DNA from: Aequoribacter sp049615385
GTDB lineage: Bacteria; Pseudomonadota; Gammaproteobacteria; Pseudomonadales; Halieaceae
Strand: one strand, 5' to 3'
DNA length: 64,000 nucleotides
Assembly: GCF_049615385.1 (NCBI RefSeq)
Contig: NZ_JBMZFL010000010.1
The position numbers and the translations under genes are program-made. Position 1 is the stretch's first letter, and each line of letters opens with the position of its first letter. Shown in pieces: positions 1 through 8,414 of the stretch. The notes beneath the pieces were generated by a model. It searched no databases. It saw only the letters and a program-made list of their open reading frames with translations, and was not told the DNA's origin.

Positions 1-722
1 TCTGGCGCATAGCATTCATCGGCAATCTCGAACATAGTTAAGTCATTGTCGCTATCGCCGAAACAGATAATACGCTCTGCACCCACGTCACGTTTAAGTT
101 CAAGGACGGCTGCGCCTTTGTTGCCGTCGCAGTGATGCACATCCAGCCAGTACAGGTTTTGGCCCTCAAATGCGGGTCCTCCGTAGGCAATAAGGTGCTC
201 TTCTTGCGCAATCTGAGCCACGATGGCGTCTATGGCTTCTTGGCTGCCTAGTCCACTGAAGTTAGCGATAGGCGCCTTCGGCGGCATCGCACTTAAGGGC
301 TTCAGAGCGCTTCCGCGTTCGCGTTCAATAAAAGCTGCTAGCTTGTGTTCGTAGTCTTTCATTACGGGGGCATGATAGACGCCGTGGTGCTCGTTGGGTT
401 CAAAGGTGTGTACAAAGGGGCTGACACCCGCGTCCGTAAAAGCCAGTAGCACCTTGGAAATTTCTTCTTGGGTGAGCAAGCATTGGCGGCTGTAATCGCC
501 CGATGCCGGGTTCCAGATCAACACCCCATTTTTGATAATGTGGGGTAGGTGAAAGCCACTGCCGCTAACGACCGCATGCGCGCCATGCAAAGTTCGGCCG
601 GTCGCTACTGTGTAGGCGATACCCGCCTCGGCCATTTTGGCTAGCACGCGGTTAGTGTAGTCCGAAATCTGGGACTGGGCGTTTAAAAGTGTTCCGTCTA
701 AATCAAATACTACTAAATCCAT
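1..722 (-). CDS. HAD-superfamily hydrolase (Cof-like), 3' end cut by window edge
   Basis: About 240 codons are visible before the left edge, with no stop. The protein opens with MDLVVFDLDGTLLN, the HAD motif I: Asp7 would be the phosphorylated nucleophile and Asp9 the acid/base. Near the visible end, CFGDSDNDLTM matches HAD motif IV, whose acidic residues hold Mg2+. The long segment between the motifs fits a Cof/C2-type cap, as in sugar-phosphate and flavin-phosphate phosphatases. The substrate cannot be told from sequence. The ATG at 720-722 was chosen because motif I starts within six residues of it, as usual. The gene lies just downstream of, and on the same strand as, the diguanylate cyclase (5 bp gap), so the two are probably co-transcribed. 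Confidence 0.85.
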   Translation of the reverse strand, partial: MDLVVFDLDGTLLNAQSQISDYTNRVLAKMAEAGIAYTVATGRTLHGAHAVVSGSGFHLPHIIKNGVLIWNPASGDYSRQCLLTQEEISKVLLAFTDAGVSPFVHTFEPNEHHGVYHAPVMKDYEHKLAAFIERERGSALKPLSAMPPKAPIANFSGLGSQEAIDAIVAQIAQEEHLIAYGGPAFEGQNLYWLDVHHCDGNKGAAVLELKRDVGAERIICFGDSDNDLTMFEIADECYAP

Positions 723-727
723 AATTT

Positions 728-2086
728 TTAGTCGCAGCTTACCAGTCTATGTTTACCTTCTTGCTTTGCCTGCATCAAAGCAATATCGGCGCGTTGAATG
801 GCGTGTTCGAGGGTTTCATCTTCTCGGATTTGGGCGACGCCAATCGATGCTGAGACCGTTAAAGGTTCGGGTTCAGTCGTGAAAGGCTCGGCACAGGAGG
901 TGATCAGCGATTCAGCTAGGGCCCTTGCGTCAATGCTGTTTGGCGTCACAATCACAAATTCGTCTCCGCCCATGCGGCACGCGACGCCTTGCTCAGGCAG
1001 TGCTTTTAAAATATTTTGAGCGATAGTAACGAGGGCGATATCGCCGATGTTGTGGCCGTACCGATCGTTAATGGCTTTGAAGTCATCAAGGTCGATAAAC
1101 AAAACACCACTGCCTTCAGTGCCTAAATTTTGCCGAGTGAGTTCTTTGACAAACTCAGAGCGATTAAAAAGATCCGTTAATGTGTCGCGCGAAGCAGCGC
1201 GCTGCAGTTTTATGCGGTTGCGCTCGTGCGACAGGGCAATGCCCGCGTATTGCATCAGTTCTTGCCACTGCTGCACGCCTGTGGGGCTCCAAATGCCATC
1301 CATCCAGAGTGTTTCTGGTAGGGCGTAGTCAAGTGATACAAGATAATGAGTGACTTCGTGCGGCGTGTCGTTCGGCGCTATAACAGCGAAGCGGATGCCT
1401 GCAATATCCCAGCGGTCCATTAGTTTTAAGGTGCTCACGGGTAACTCTGAACGGTTGACTGAGAGAAGTTCGCCAGCCTCAGATACATCCACTTTATCGA
1501 TAGGTTCAGCCACAAATAGCTTGAAAATTTCGGGTTTAAAGTGTTCTGAAATGGGGTGATCTGGCATCGAGCAAATCAGCTCTGAGTCGGCGGCTGCGTC
1601 TATTGGAACAAAAAATGACGGACGCCTTACGTGCCCCCCGCGACCCACGCCCTGAGCGATGAGCTGCATCACCCTCGCGTGTGACTCATTTTTCGCCATC
1701 GCAGTAATAGGGTCGCTGTAGGCAGGCCGGCATTCCGCGGTCTGAATGTTCACAATGATCCCAGAGATTTCCGGGTCGCTCAGTCGGTTGCTGCTGACGA
1801 TATCGATCTCTACCCAGTTTTCCTCATTGTCGCGGATTAGTATGGTCATGGGAATGTATCGAATCTCGCGGTTGTCGTCGGCGAGTGCTAGGGATTCAAC
1901 AACACGAGAGACATCTTCAGGGTGGATGTAGTCGAGAATGTTTCGACCCTCGGCCCAAGTTGCGGGGTAGCCCAGTATATCTTGTACACCCCGACTGGCG
2001 AACATCACCGAGCCATCTATGCCGATGACTAAAGTGACCGATCGGGATGCGTCCAAAACGGCTCGGTGAAAGGATGGGTTTTGCAT
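728..2086 (-). CDS. PAS-GGDEF diguanylate cyclase
   Basis: This 452-residue protein has an N-terminal PAS sensor domain (about residues 5-120, with HPEDVSRV typical of PAS folds). A middle region of about 150 residues is unassigned, and a GGDEF domain occupies the C-terminal 160 residues. The catalytic signature RMGGDEFVIV is intact at about residues 371-380, so it should convert two GTP to cyclic di-GMP. The usual RxxD product-inhibition site five residues before GGDEF is absent, so feedback control may be missing. There are no transmembrane segments, suggesting a cytosolic sensor. The middle region may be a degenerate GAF-like domain, which is inference. No EAL domain is present. Confidence 0.9.
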   Translation of the reverse strand: MQNPSFHRAVLDASRSVTLVIGIDGSVMFASRGVQDILGYPATWAEGRNILDYIHPEDVSRVVESLALADDNREIRYIPMTILIRDNEENWVEIDIVSSNRLSDPEISGIIVNIQTAECRPAYSDPITAMAKNESHARVMQLIAQGVGRGGHVRRPSFFVPIDAAADSELICSMPDHPISEHFKPEIFKLFVAEPIDKVDVSEAGELLSVNRSELPVSTLKLMDRWDIAGIRFAVIAPNDTPHEVTHYLVSLDYALPETLWMDGIWSPTGVQQWQELMQYAGIALSHERNRIKLQRAASRDTLTDLFNRSEFVKELTRQNLGTEGSGVLFIDLDDFKAINDRYGHNIGDIALVTIAQNILKALPEQGVACRMGGDEFVIVTPNSIDARALAESLITSCAEPFTTEPEPLTVSASIGVAQIREDETLEHAIQRADIALMQAKQEGKHRLVSCD

Positions 2087-2090
2087 ACGA

Positions 2091-3923
2091 TTAGCTTTCC
2101 CGTTTCGAGTTTATCCAGCGGTCGACAATTGACTCCAAGGTTGCCAAAGGCAGCGCCCCCTGCTTTAGGACCACATCGTGGAATTCGCGAATATCGAAAG
2201 CTTCGCCTAGGCTAGATTTAGCTTTGTCGCGCAACGCCAGGATTTTTAACATGCCCACTTTGTAAGCCGTGGCCTGTGAGGGCATGACAATATAGCGTTC
2301 TATCGCTTTGACAATGTCGGATTCGGCGTTGGGTGTGTTTTGTAGCAAATAGTCAATAGCTTGCTCACGAGTCCAGCGTTTGGCGTGCAATCCCGTGTCG
2401 GTGACCAAGCGGCAAGCGCGCCACAACTCCATAGCGAGGCGCCCAAAATCGCTGTAGGGGTCTTCGTAGAGCCCGATTTCTTTGGGCAATAACTCTGCGT
2501 ACAAGCCCCAACCCTCGGTGTAAGCAGTGTACCCGCCGAACTTGCGGAATTTGGGTATACCCTCTAGCTCTTGTGCTATCGCGATTTGCATGTGGTGCCC
2601 GGGAATCCCCTCATGATAGGCCAAGGCTGCCATTTGATAAATTGGCATTGCTTTCATGGTATACAGATTGGCGTAGTAGGTTCCCGGACGCGAGCCATCA
2701 GGGGCAGGGCGCTGATAAAAGGCTTTGCCGGCAGACTTCTCGCGGAAGGGCTCGACGGCTTTTACGACTAAGTCCGCTTTGGGCTTAACCTTGAACAAAC
2801 TATCCAAACGCGTTTTCATGTCGTCGATTAAGGCAGTGGCCTCCTCGAGGTAGGCTTGCTTGCCCTCGGGGGTTTCGGGGTAGTAAAACTGTGGATCCGT
2901 TCGTGTGAACTCAAAAAAGTCTTGCAAGTCACCGGCAAAACCTACCTGCTTCATGATAGCGCGCATTTCGTCATGTATACGTTCGACTTCGGCGAGGCCA
3001 ATTTCGTGAATGGTCTGCGCATCCATATCGGTGGTCGTCGTGCGTGCAAGCGCGAAGTTGTAAAACTCGGACCCATCGGGAAGCTTCCAGGCGCCATCGC
3101 GGGTATCGGCTTGCGCTTCAATCGCTTTTACCGTGCTACTTAAGCTGGCAAAGCCGGGGCCCACCGCTTCGAGCAGGGCTTTTTCAGCCTGCCCCAGGAG
3201 CTCGCTTCTTTTTGTCTCGCCGAGCTCAAGTTGCTCCAGCTTTCCTTTGAAGTCCGCCAGTAGCGTTGAATCATCGCCATCGGTGAAGGGGGCGCCGCTG
3301 ACGATATTATTAATATCGCTGAGTACATAGGGGTAGACAAACTTTGGTGCCAAAATGCCGAGCTCTGCCCGCTTGTAGAGGTTGGCCTCTAACTCACCCA
3401 GGACGCGTTTAAACTCGTGTAAGCGGCTGATATAGGCAAGTGCATCTTCTTCTGAGCGCACGAGGTGTTGGTTGATCATGAACGAGGGTAAGCCCGAATG
3501 CATGCCAAACATCTGGTTGACAGGGTAGTTGTGATAGCGCCAGCGATAGCTTGCGATCTCTTGATCTAGCTGGTCTTTCATCAAGTTCCAGCTCAGGGCT
3601 GTCTGCTCATCGAGTGCCGCTGCGTTGATGGTTTGAAGCTTGGCCAGATTTGCTTTGGCGCGCTCCAACTCTCTGGCTGACGCTGCCTCGGTATAGTCGT
3701 CGAGCTTGTCGTAGTCTTGTTTAATGCCTAAGTAGGTTTGTGACATTGGAGAGCTCATGACGCTTTCCATGAACATTTCCTCGAAAAGCGCATTGGCTTT
3801 CTCAGATTCGCTCAGCGCGACCTGCTCAACCTGCGTGCTGGCCGTCTCGGTTCCTGGTTGGCAGCCTCCGATTGCTAACGTGGCTCCTAGAACGGCTGCG
3901 CTTAATAAACTTCGTGTCGTCAT
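2091..3923 (-). CDS. DUF885 family lipoprotein, putative zinc metallopeptidase
   Basis: This 610-residue protein begins with a lipoprotein signal: MTTRSLLSAAVLGATLAIGG followed by the lipobox Cys, so it is probably anchored in the outer membrane or periplasm. The bulk is a DUF885 domain. The motif HEGIPGHHMQ near residue 437 looks like a zinc-binding HExxxGHH variant, and some family members are described as carboxypeptidase-like. I chose the ATG at 3923 because it begins the signal peptide and follows an AGGAG box at 3931-3935. A longer reading from 4037 would overlap the upstream acyl-CoA ligase and bury the signal. The substrate is unknown; peptide hydrolysis is inference. Confidence 0.85.
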   Translation of the reverse strand: MTTRSLLSAAVLGATLAIGGCQPGTETASTQVEQVALSESEKANALFEEMFMESVMSSPMSQTYLGIKQDYDKLDDYTEAASARELERAKANLAKLQTINAAALDEQTALSWNLMKDQLDQEIASYRWRYHNYPVNQMFGMHSGLPSFMINQHLVRSEEDALAYISRLHEFKRVLGELEANLYKRAELGILAPKFVYPYVLSDINNIVSGAPFTDGDDSTLLADFKGKLEQLELGETKRSELLGQAEKALLEAVGPGFASLSSTVKAIEAQADTRDGAWKLPDGSEFYNFALARTTTTDMDAQTIHEIGLAEVERIHDEMRAIMKQVGFAGDLQDFFEFTRTDPQFYYPETPEGKQAYLEEATALIDDMKTRLDSLFKVKPKADLVVKAVEPFREKSAGKAFYQRPAPDGSRPGTYYANLYTMKAMPIYQMAALAYHEGIPGHHMQIAIAQELEGIPKFRKFGGYTAYTEGWGLYAELLPKEIGLYEDPYSDFGRLAMELWRACRLVTDTGLHAKRWTREQAIDYLLQNTPNAESDIVKAIERYIVMPSQATAYKVGMLKILALRDKAKSSLGEAFDIREFHDVVLKQGALPLATLESIVDRWINSKRES

Positions 3924-3936
3924 TTTGGTGCTCCTC

Positions 3937-5505
3937 TTAACCGATCCGACGGTCCGCGTTCTTCCAAAAGGGTTCTCGCAGAACCATCTTCTGGATCTTC
4001 CCAGTCGGGTTGCGTGGCAGTGCATCGATGATTTCAAGTTTTCGTGGAATTTTATAGCCAGCGAGCTTGTCGCTGAAAAAATCGATCATCTCTTGCGTAG
4101 ATGGTGGCGTAAAACCCTCATTCATTGCAATGAAAGCTAACAGCGCTTCACCGTATTTTTCATCCGGCACACCGATAACAGCGGTTTCTCGAACGCCGGG
4201 AAGCTGCGCGAGTACGTTTTCGACCTCAACAGGGTAAATATTTTCGCCGCCGCTAAGCACCATGTCTTTGATCCTGTCGCGCAAAAAGATGAAGCCCTCT
4301 TCATTTATGTAGCCCGCATCTCCCGTAAGCACCCAGCCATCAATCAGCGTTTTGGCAGTAGCCTCGGGTAAATTGAAATAGTGCAGCATGTTATTGGCTG
4401 ATCGCAGCCAGATTTCGCCCGTTTCACCCATCGGAACTTCCGTGCCGGTGCTGTCGCATACCTTGGCCTCGACGCCAAGACAGGTTTGACCTGCGGCTTG
4501 CAGCAGTTCGGGCTCGCCCTGCAGTGCGCGTTGGTGAACTTCAGGTGACAGGGCAACGACAGTGCCACAGGTCTCTGTCATGCCGTAGTACTGGTTAAAA
4601 CCACACTTGAATCGCTCGACCGCTTCCTTTAACAGTGTAGGTGAGATGGGTGCCGCGCCGTAGCCTATCACATCCAATGAGCTTAAATCGTATTGGTCAA
4701 AATTAGGCACATCGCGCAACAAAGACAAAATCATGGCGGGAACCATGAACATTTCGCGAATCCGATGCTTTTGGATGGCCTCAAGCACGGCTTTTGGGTT
4801 GAACGCTTCATGCATAACCACAGCGCCGCCGCACAGCAGCGGCACGATAGTGGAACCCGCACCGCCAATGTGAAACATTGGAGCACAAACCAGATCCATG
4901 CCATCGACGCCCAGTACTCCTGGGTTGGCATTCGACAAATTATTCATGAGCGCGCTCAAGTTGCGATGACTGAGCGCCACACCCTTAGGCTTTCCGGTGG
5001 TGCCACTGGTGTAAAGCTGCAGGGTGGCATCCTGCTCATTTAAGCCTTTGGGCGTGTCGATTGGCGAGTGTGGCGGCTGCAGCATTGCGGCACTGAGCGG
5101 GACGTGAGTATCGCTCAAATCCGACATGAAAACTGACGCACCATCGCGAGCTTCGGCAATGGCGTAAGCCAGGGTTTCAACAGAGGGTTCAAGAATTATG
5201 ATCAGGCGAATGTTAGCATCATCGCAAACGTAGGCCGTTTCGAGTGGTGCGAGTCGATAGTTGAGCGGTACCGAGACCGCGCCTATCCGGCTGCAAGCGG
5301 TGAAGGCGACCATGTGATCGATGCTGTTCTGACCCAACAAGCCAATACGCTCTCCAGGGCTTGCCCCTTGCGCGAGCAGGGCTTGTGCTAAGTTTAGGCT
5401 TCGCTGCTGTAGGCTGTGGTAATCGTATTGAATGCTGTCGGTGATTAAAGCCAATTGGTTTGGACGTCGACGGGCGTGGTAGTCAATAGCTTGATGGATT
5501 AGCAC
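3937..5505 (-). CDS. AMP-dependent acyl-CoA ligase
   Basis: This 522-residue member of the ANL superfamily has the P-loop motif YTSGTTGKPKGVALSHRN, the A8 hinge region LTGDAGYINEEGF followed by RIKDMVLSGGENIYPVEVE, and the C-terminal catalytic lysine in LPRNPTGKIQK. It should activate a carboxylic acid with ATP to an acyl-adenylate and transfer it to CoA. Chain-length specificity cannot be read from these motifs; annotation as long-chain fatty-acid-CoA ligase is likely but unproven. It lies 13 bp upstream of the DUF885 lipoprotein on the same strand. A second, diverged paralogue is at 18389-19912. Confidence 0.9.
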   Translation of the reverse strand: MLIHQAIDYHARRRPNQLALITDSIQYDYHSLQQRSLNLAQALLAQGASPGERIGLLGQNSIDHMVAFTACSRIGAVSVPLNYRLAPLETAYVCDDANIRLIIILEPSVETLAYAIAEARDGASVFMSDLSDTHVPLSAAMLQPPHSPIDTPKGLNEQDATLQLYTSGTTGKPKGVALSHRNLSALMNNLSNANPGVLGVDGMDLVCAPMFHIGGAGSTIVPLLCGGAVVMHEAFNPKAVLEAIQKHRIREMFMVPAMILSLLRDVPNFDQYDLSSLDVIGYGAAPISPTLLKEAVERFKCGFNQYYGMTETCGTVVALSPEVHQRALQGEPELLQAAGQTCLGVEAKVCDSTGTEVPMGETGEIWLRSANNMLHYFNLPEATAKTLIDGWVLTGDAGYINEEGFIFLRDRIKDMVLSGGENIYPVEVENVLAQLPGVRETAVIGVPDEKYGEALLAFIAMNEGFTPPSTQEMIDFFSDKLAGYKIPRKLEIIDALPRNPTGKIQKMVLREPFWKNADRRIG

Positions 5506-5643
5506 TCTCAGGATCCTTGTTATATCGTGCAGTGAGACTACCCAACTTTACGCAGCGGTGCTAGTGATTGGCTCAGTCTTTTGACGAAGATCTCGACCGG
5601 TTTTTGCGGTTTTACCTTGGCGTGAATTGTTCTTTGGGTAAAA

Positions 5644-5662
5644 CCTGAGTAAAATACTCGGG
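5644..5662 (+). promoter_or_regulatory. Probable IscR type-1 binding site upstream of iscR
   Basis: CCTGAGT-AAAAT-ACTCGGG is an inverted repeat with 7-bp arms and one mismatch, 25 bp before the iscR start codon. Its right arm and the run after it (ACTCGGGAAA) resemble the IscR type-1 site known in front of E. coli iscR. It lies where bound [2Fe-2S]-IscR would block transcription. Autoregulation is inference. Confidence 0.65.
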
Positions 5663-5687
5663 AAAGAGCTTAAACGGGTTACCCAGC

Positions 5688-6167
5688 ATGCGTTTGACTA
5701 CCAAAGGACGTTACGCCGTGACGTCTATGCTTGATCTGGCTTTGCACCGCGAGCACGGTCCCATACCACTGGCGGGTATATCAGCTAGGCAAGATATTTC
5801 TCTTTCGTATTTAGAGCAGCTGTTTGCTCAGCTGCGTAAACATGGCCTTGTAAAGAGCGTTCGAGGTCCTGGCGGTGGGTATTACCTAGGCAAATCGCTC
5901 GAAGTGATCAGCGTTGCTGATGTTATCGAGGCGGTCAACGAAGACACCGATGCCACGCGTTGCCGAGGAAATGGATCTTGTCAAAAAGGCGCGACCTGTT
6001 TGACGCACCATCTTTGGTCCGGTTTAAGCGATCAGATACGCGATTTTCTGCGTAATATAAGTTTGGCCGATTTGGTGGTCCGCGAAGAGGTTCGTGAAAT
6101 CGCGTCCATTCAAGATCAAAGAGTTCAAACAACCATTGAACGTGTGACCAGTTTGTTGCACGACTAG
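5688..6167 (+). CDS. iscR: Rrf2-family [2Fe-2S] regulator IscR
   Basis: This 159-residue protein has an N-terminal winged helix (MRLTTKGRYAVTSMLDLALH is the usual Rrf2 opening). Its cluster ligands Cys92, Cys98 and Cys104 are spaced CX5CX5C, with His107 following, the same positions as in E. coli IscR. It therefore very likely binds a [2Fe-2S] cluster and represses Fe-S assembly genes when clusters are plentiful. It heads the suf operon 22 bp before sufB, and a candidate IscR palindrome sits just upstream. There is no strong Shine-Dalgarno; the start is set by homology at the N-terminus. Confidence 0.95.
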   Translation: MRLTTKGRYAVTSMLDLALHREHGPIPLAGISARQDISLSYLEQLFAQLRKHGLVKSVRGPGGGYYLGKSLEVISVADVIEAVNEDTDATRCRGNGSCQKGATCLTHHLWSGLSDQIRDFLRNISLADLVVREEVREIASIQDQRVQTTIERVTSLLHD

Positions 6168-6189
6168 GCGCCAATCATCAGAGGTTAGC

Positions 6190-7629
6190 ATGGCGAACGA
6201 GCACATTAATGAAGTAATCGAGCGAGAATATACGCCCGGTTTTACCACGAATATTGAATCAGATACTTTGCCGCCTGGCCTTGATGAATCGGTAATACGC
6301 ACGATTTCGGCGCGCAAAGAAGAGCCCGAGTGGCTGCTGGAATGGCGCCTTGATGCTTACCGGCGCTGGCTTGAAATGACACCCCCTGAATGGGCGCAAG
6401 TGCAGTATCCGCCGATTGATCATAATTCTATATCGTATTTCTCGATGCCAAAATCAATGGCGGACAAGCCCAAAAGTTTGGACGAAGTCGATCCTGAACT
6501 ACTCGCGACCTACGAGAAGTTGGGAATTCCTCTGCACGAACAGGCTATGTTGGCCGGGGTGGCAGTCGATGCTGTTTTTGATTCTGTTTCGGTAGCAACC
6601 ACCTTTCGCGAGAATTTGGCCGAAGCGGGCGTCATTTTTTGCTCGATATCAGAAGCGGCTCGGGAATACCCAGATTTGGTGCGACAGTATTTGGGGTCGG
6701 TTGTTCCTAAGACCGACAACTACTACGCCGCACTCAATAGCGCAGTTTATAGCGACGGTTCCTTTGTTTACATCCCCAAGGGCGTGCGTTGCCCGATGGA
6801 GCTGTCAACTTACTTTCGTATCAACGAAAGTAATACGGGGCAGTTTGAGAGAACGCTCATCGTTGCTGCAGAGGGCAGTCACGTAAGTTACCTCGAGGGT
6901 TGTACGGCTCCGATGCGCGATGAAAATCAATTGCACGCTGCGGTAGTTGAGTTGGTGGCTTTGGATGATGCAGAGATTAAATATTCGACGGTTCAGAACT
7001 GGTACCCCGGTGATGCCGAGGGCAAAGGCGGTATCTACAATTTTGTGACTAAGCGCGGTGTGGCGCACAATCGCGCGAAGATATCCTGGACGCAGGTTGA
7101 AACCGGCTCGGCTGTCACTTGGAAATACCCATCCTGTGTCCTGAAAGGCGACGACAGTGTGGGTGAGTTTTATTCAGTCGCTTTAACGCATAATCACCAG
7201 CAAGCGGATACCGGCACTAAGATGATCCACTTGGGGCGCAATACCAAGTCGACGATTATTTCGAAAGGTATTTCTGCGGGGCAAAGCTCGAACGCCTATC
7301 GAGGTTTGGTGCGCATGAGTCCTCGGGCGGTCGGCGCGCGGAACTACACGCAGTGTGACTCGCTATTAATTGGTGATCGCTGTGCGGCTCATACCTTCCC
7401 CTACATCGAGAGCAAACAGCCTAGCGCGGTAATCGAGCACGAGGCAACAACATCCAAGGTCAGTGACGATCAGTTGTACCTCTGCCAGCAGCGCGGCATA
7501 GACCCCGAAAAAGCGGTGTCCATGATTGTGAACGGTTTCTGTAAAGAAGTCTTTAAGGAGCTGCCCATGGAGTTTGCAATGGAAGCAGGCAAACTATTAG
7601 AAGTCAGTTTAGAAGGTTCGGTGGGCTAG
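6190..7629 (+). CDS. sufB: Fe-S cluster scaffold subunit SufB
   Basis: The 479-residue protein matches SufB throughout, with recognisable blocks IPKGVRCPMELSTYFRIN, the beta-helix core and the C-terminal TTSKVSDDQLYLCQQRGI. SufB forms the SufBC2D scaffold on which Fe-S clusters are built in the cytosol, taking sulfur from SufS/SufE. It is the first structural gene of the operon after iscR and precedes sufC by 38 bp. Length is slightly under the roughly 495 residues of enteric SufB, which is normal for the family. Confidence 0.97.
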   Translation: MANEHINEVIEREYTPGFTTNIESDTLPPGLDESVIRTISARKEEPEWLLEWRLDAYRRWLEMTPPEWAQVQYPPIDHNSISYFSMPKSMADKPKSLDEVDPELLATYEKLGIPLHEQAMLAGVAVDAVFDSVSVATTFRENLAEAGVIFCSISEAAREYPDLVRQYLGSVVPKTDNYYAALNSAVYSDGSFVYIPKGVRCPMELSTYFRINESNTGQFERTLIVAAEGSHVSYLEGCTAPMRDENQLHAAVVELVALDDAEIKYSTVQNWYPGDAEGKGGIYNFVTKRGVAHNRAKISWTQVETGSAVTWKYPSCVLKGDDSVGEFYSVALTHNHQQADTGTKMIHLGRNTKSTIISKGISAGQSSNAYRGLVRMSPRAVGARNYTQCDSLLIGDRCAAHTFPYIESKQPSAVIEHEATTSKVSDDQLYLCQQRGIDPEKAVSMIVNGFCKEVFKELPMEFAMEAGKLLEVSLEGSVG

Positions 7630-7667
7630 GGCAGAAGCCGTAGGCATCGAAGTGATTTGAGGAAATT

Positions 7668-8414
7668 ATGTTATCTATTAAAGAATTGCGAGCATCCGTT
7701 GAAGACAAAGACATCCTGCAAGGCTTGTCTCTAGACGTCGGTCCAGGCGAAGTACATGCCATCATGGGCCCCAATGGGGCGGGAAAAAGTACACTAGGTC
7801 ATGTGTTGTCGGGCCGTCCCGGTTACGAGGTTGTGTCGGGTTCGGTGGACTTTGATGGTCGAGATTTGTTCGCAATGGAAACTGAGGAACGTGCTCAAGC
7901 CGGCCTGTTTTTGGCTTTCCAGTATCCAGTCGAAATTCCCGGTGTCAGCAACATGGAATTTTTAAAGGCCAGTGTGGATGCGGTGCGAGAGGCGAACAGC
8001 CTAGAAGCTTTGGACAGCGTCAGTTTTATGAAACGTGCCAGAGAGGCCTGTAAAGCAGTTAATTTGAGTGTGGATTTTCTGAAGCGCGGGGTCAACGAAG
8101 GTTTTTCTGGCGGCGAGAAAAAGCGCAATGAGCTCATGCAAATGATGCTGCTTGAGCCCAAGCTTTGCATTCTAGACGAAACGGATAGCGGTCTCGATAT
8201 CGATGCGTTACAAGTCGTCGCGGCGGGCGTGAATGCGATGCGCTCGGCCGATCGATCGTTCATTGTGGTAACACACTACCAGCGGCTACTGGATTACATT
8301 GAGCCCGATTTTGTGCATGTGCTGGCGGGTGGCAGAATCGTTCGCTCGGGCGGCAAAGAATTAGCCTTGGAGCTCGAGAGTAAAGGCTATGCTTGGTTGG
8401 ACGGTGCGGCATGA
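7668..8414 (+). CDS. sufC: Fe-S assembly ATPase SufC
   Basis: This 248-residue ABC-type ATPase has Walker A GPNGAGKST at residues 34-42, signature FSGGEKKRNE and Walker B CILDETDSGLDID. The ETDSGLD form in place of the usual EPTSGLD is characteristic of SufC. It powers the SufBC2D scaffold complex. The start ATG follows a good GAGGAAA box. The stop codon overlaps the sufD start (ATGA), implying translational coupling. Confidence 0.97.
   Translation: MLSIKELRASVEDKDILQGLSLDVGPGEVHAIMGPNGAGKSTLGHVLSGRPGYEVVSGSVDFDGRDLFAMETEERAQAGLFLAFQYPVEIPGVSNMEFLKASVDAVREANSLEALDSVSFMKRAREACKAVNLSVDFLKRGVNEGFSGGEKKRNELMQMMLLEPKLCILDETDSGLDIDALQVVAAGVNAMRSADRSFIVVTHYQRLLDYIEPDFVHVLAGGRIVRSGGKELALELESKGYAWLDGAA

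Noticed and set aside
3924..4037. Longer N-terminus for the DUF885 lipoprotein
   Set aside because: It would overlap the acyl-CoA ligase gene and hide a clear lipoprotein signal peptide that starts at 3923.
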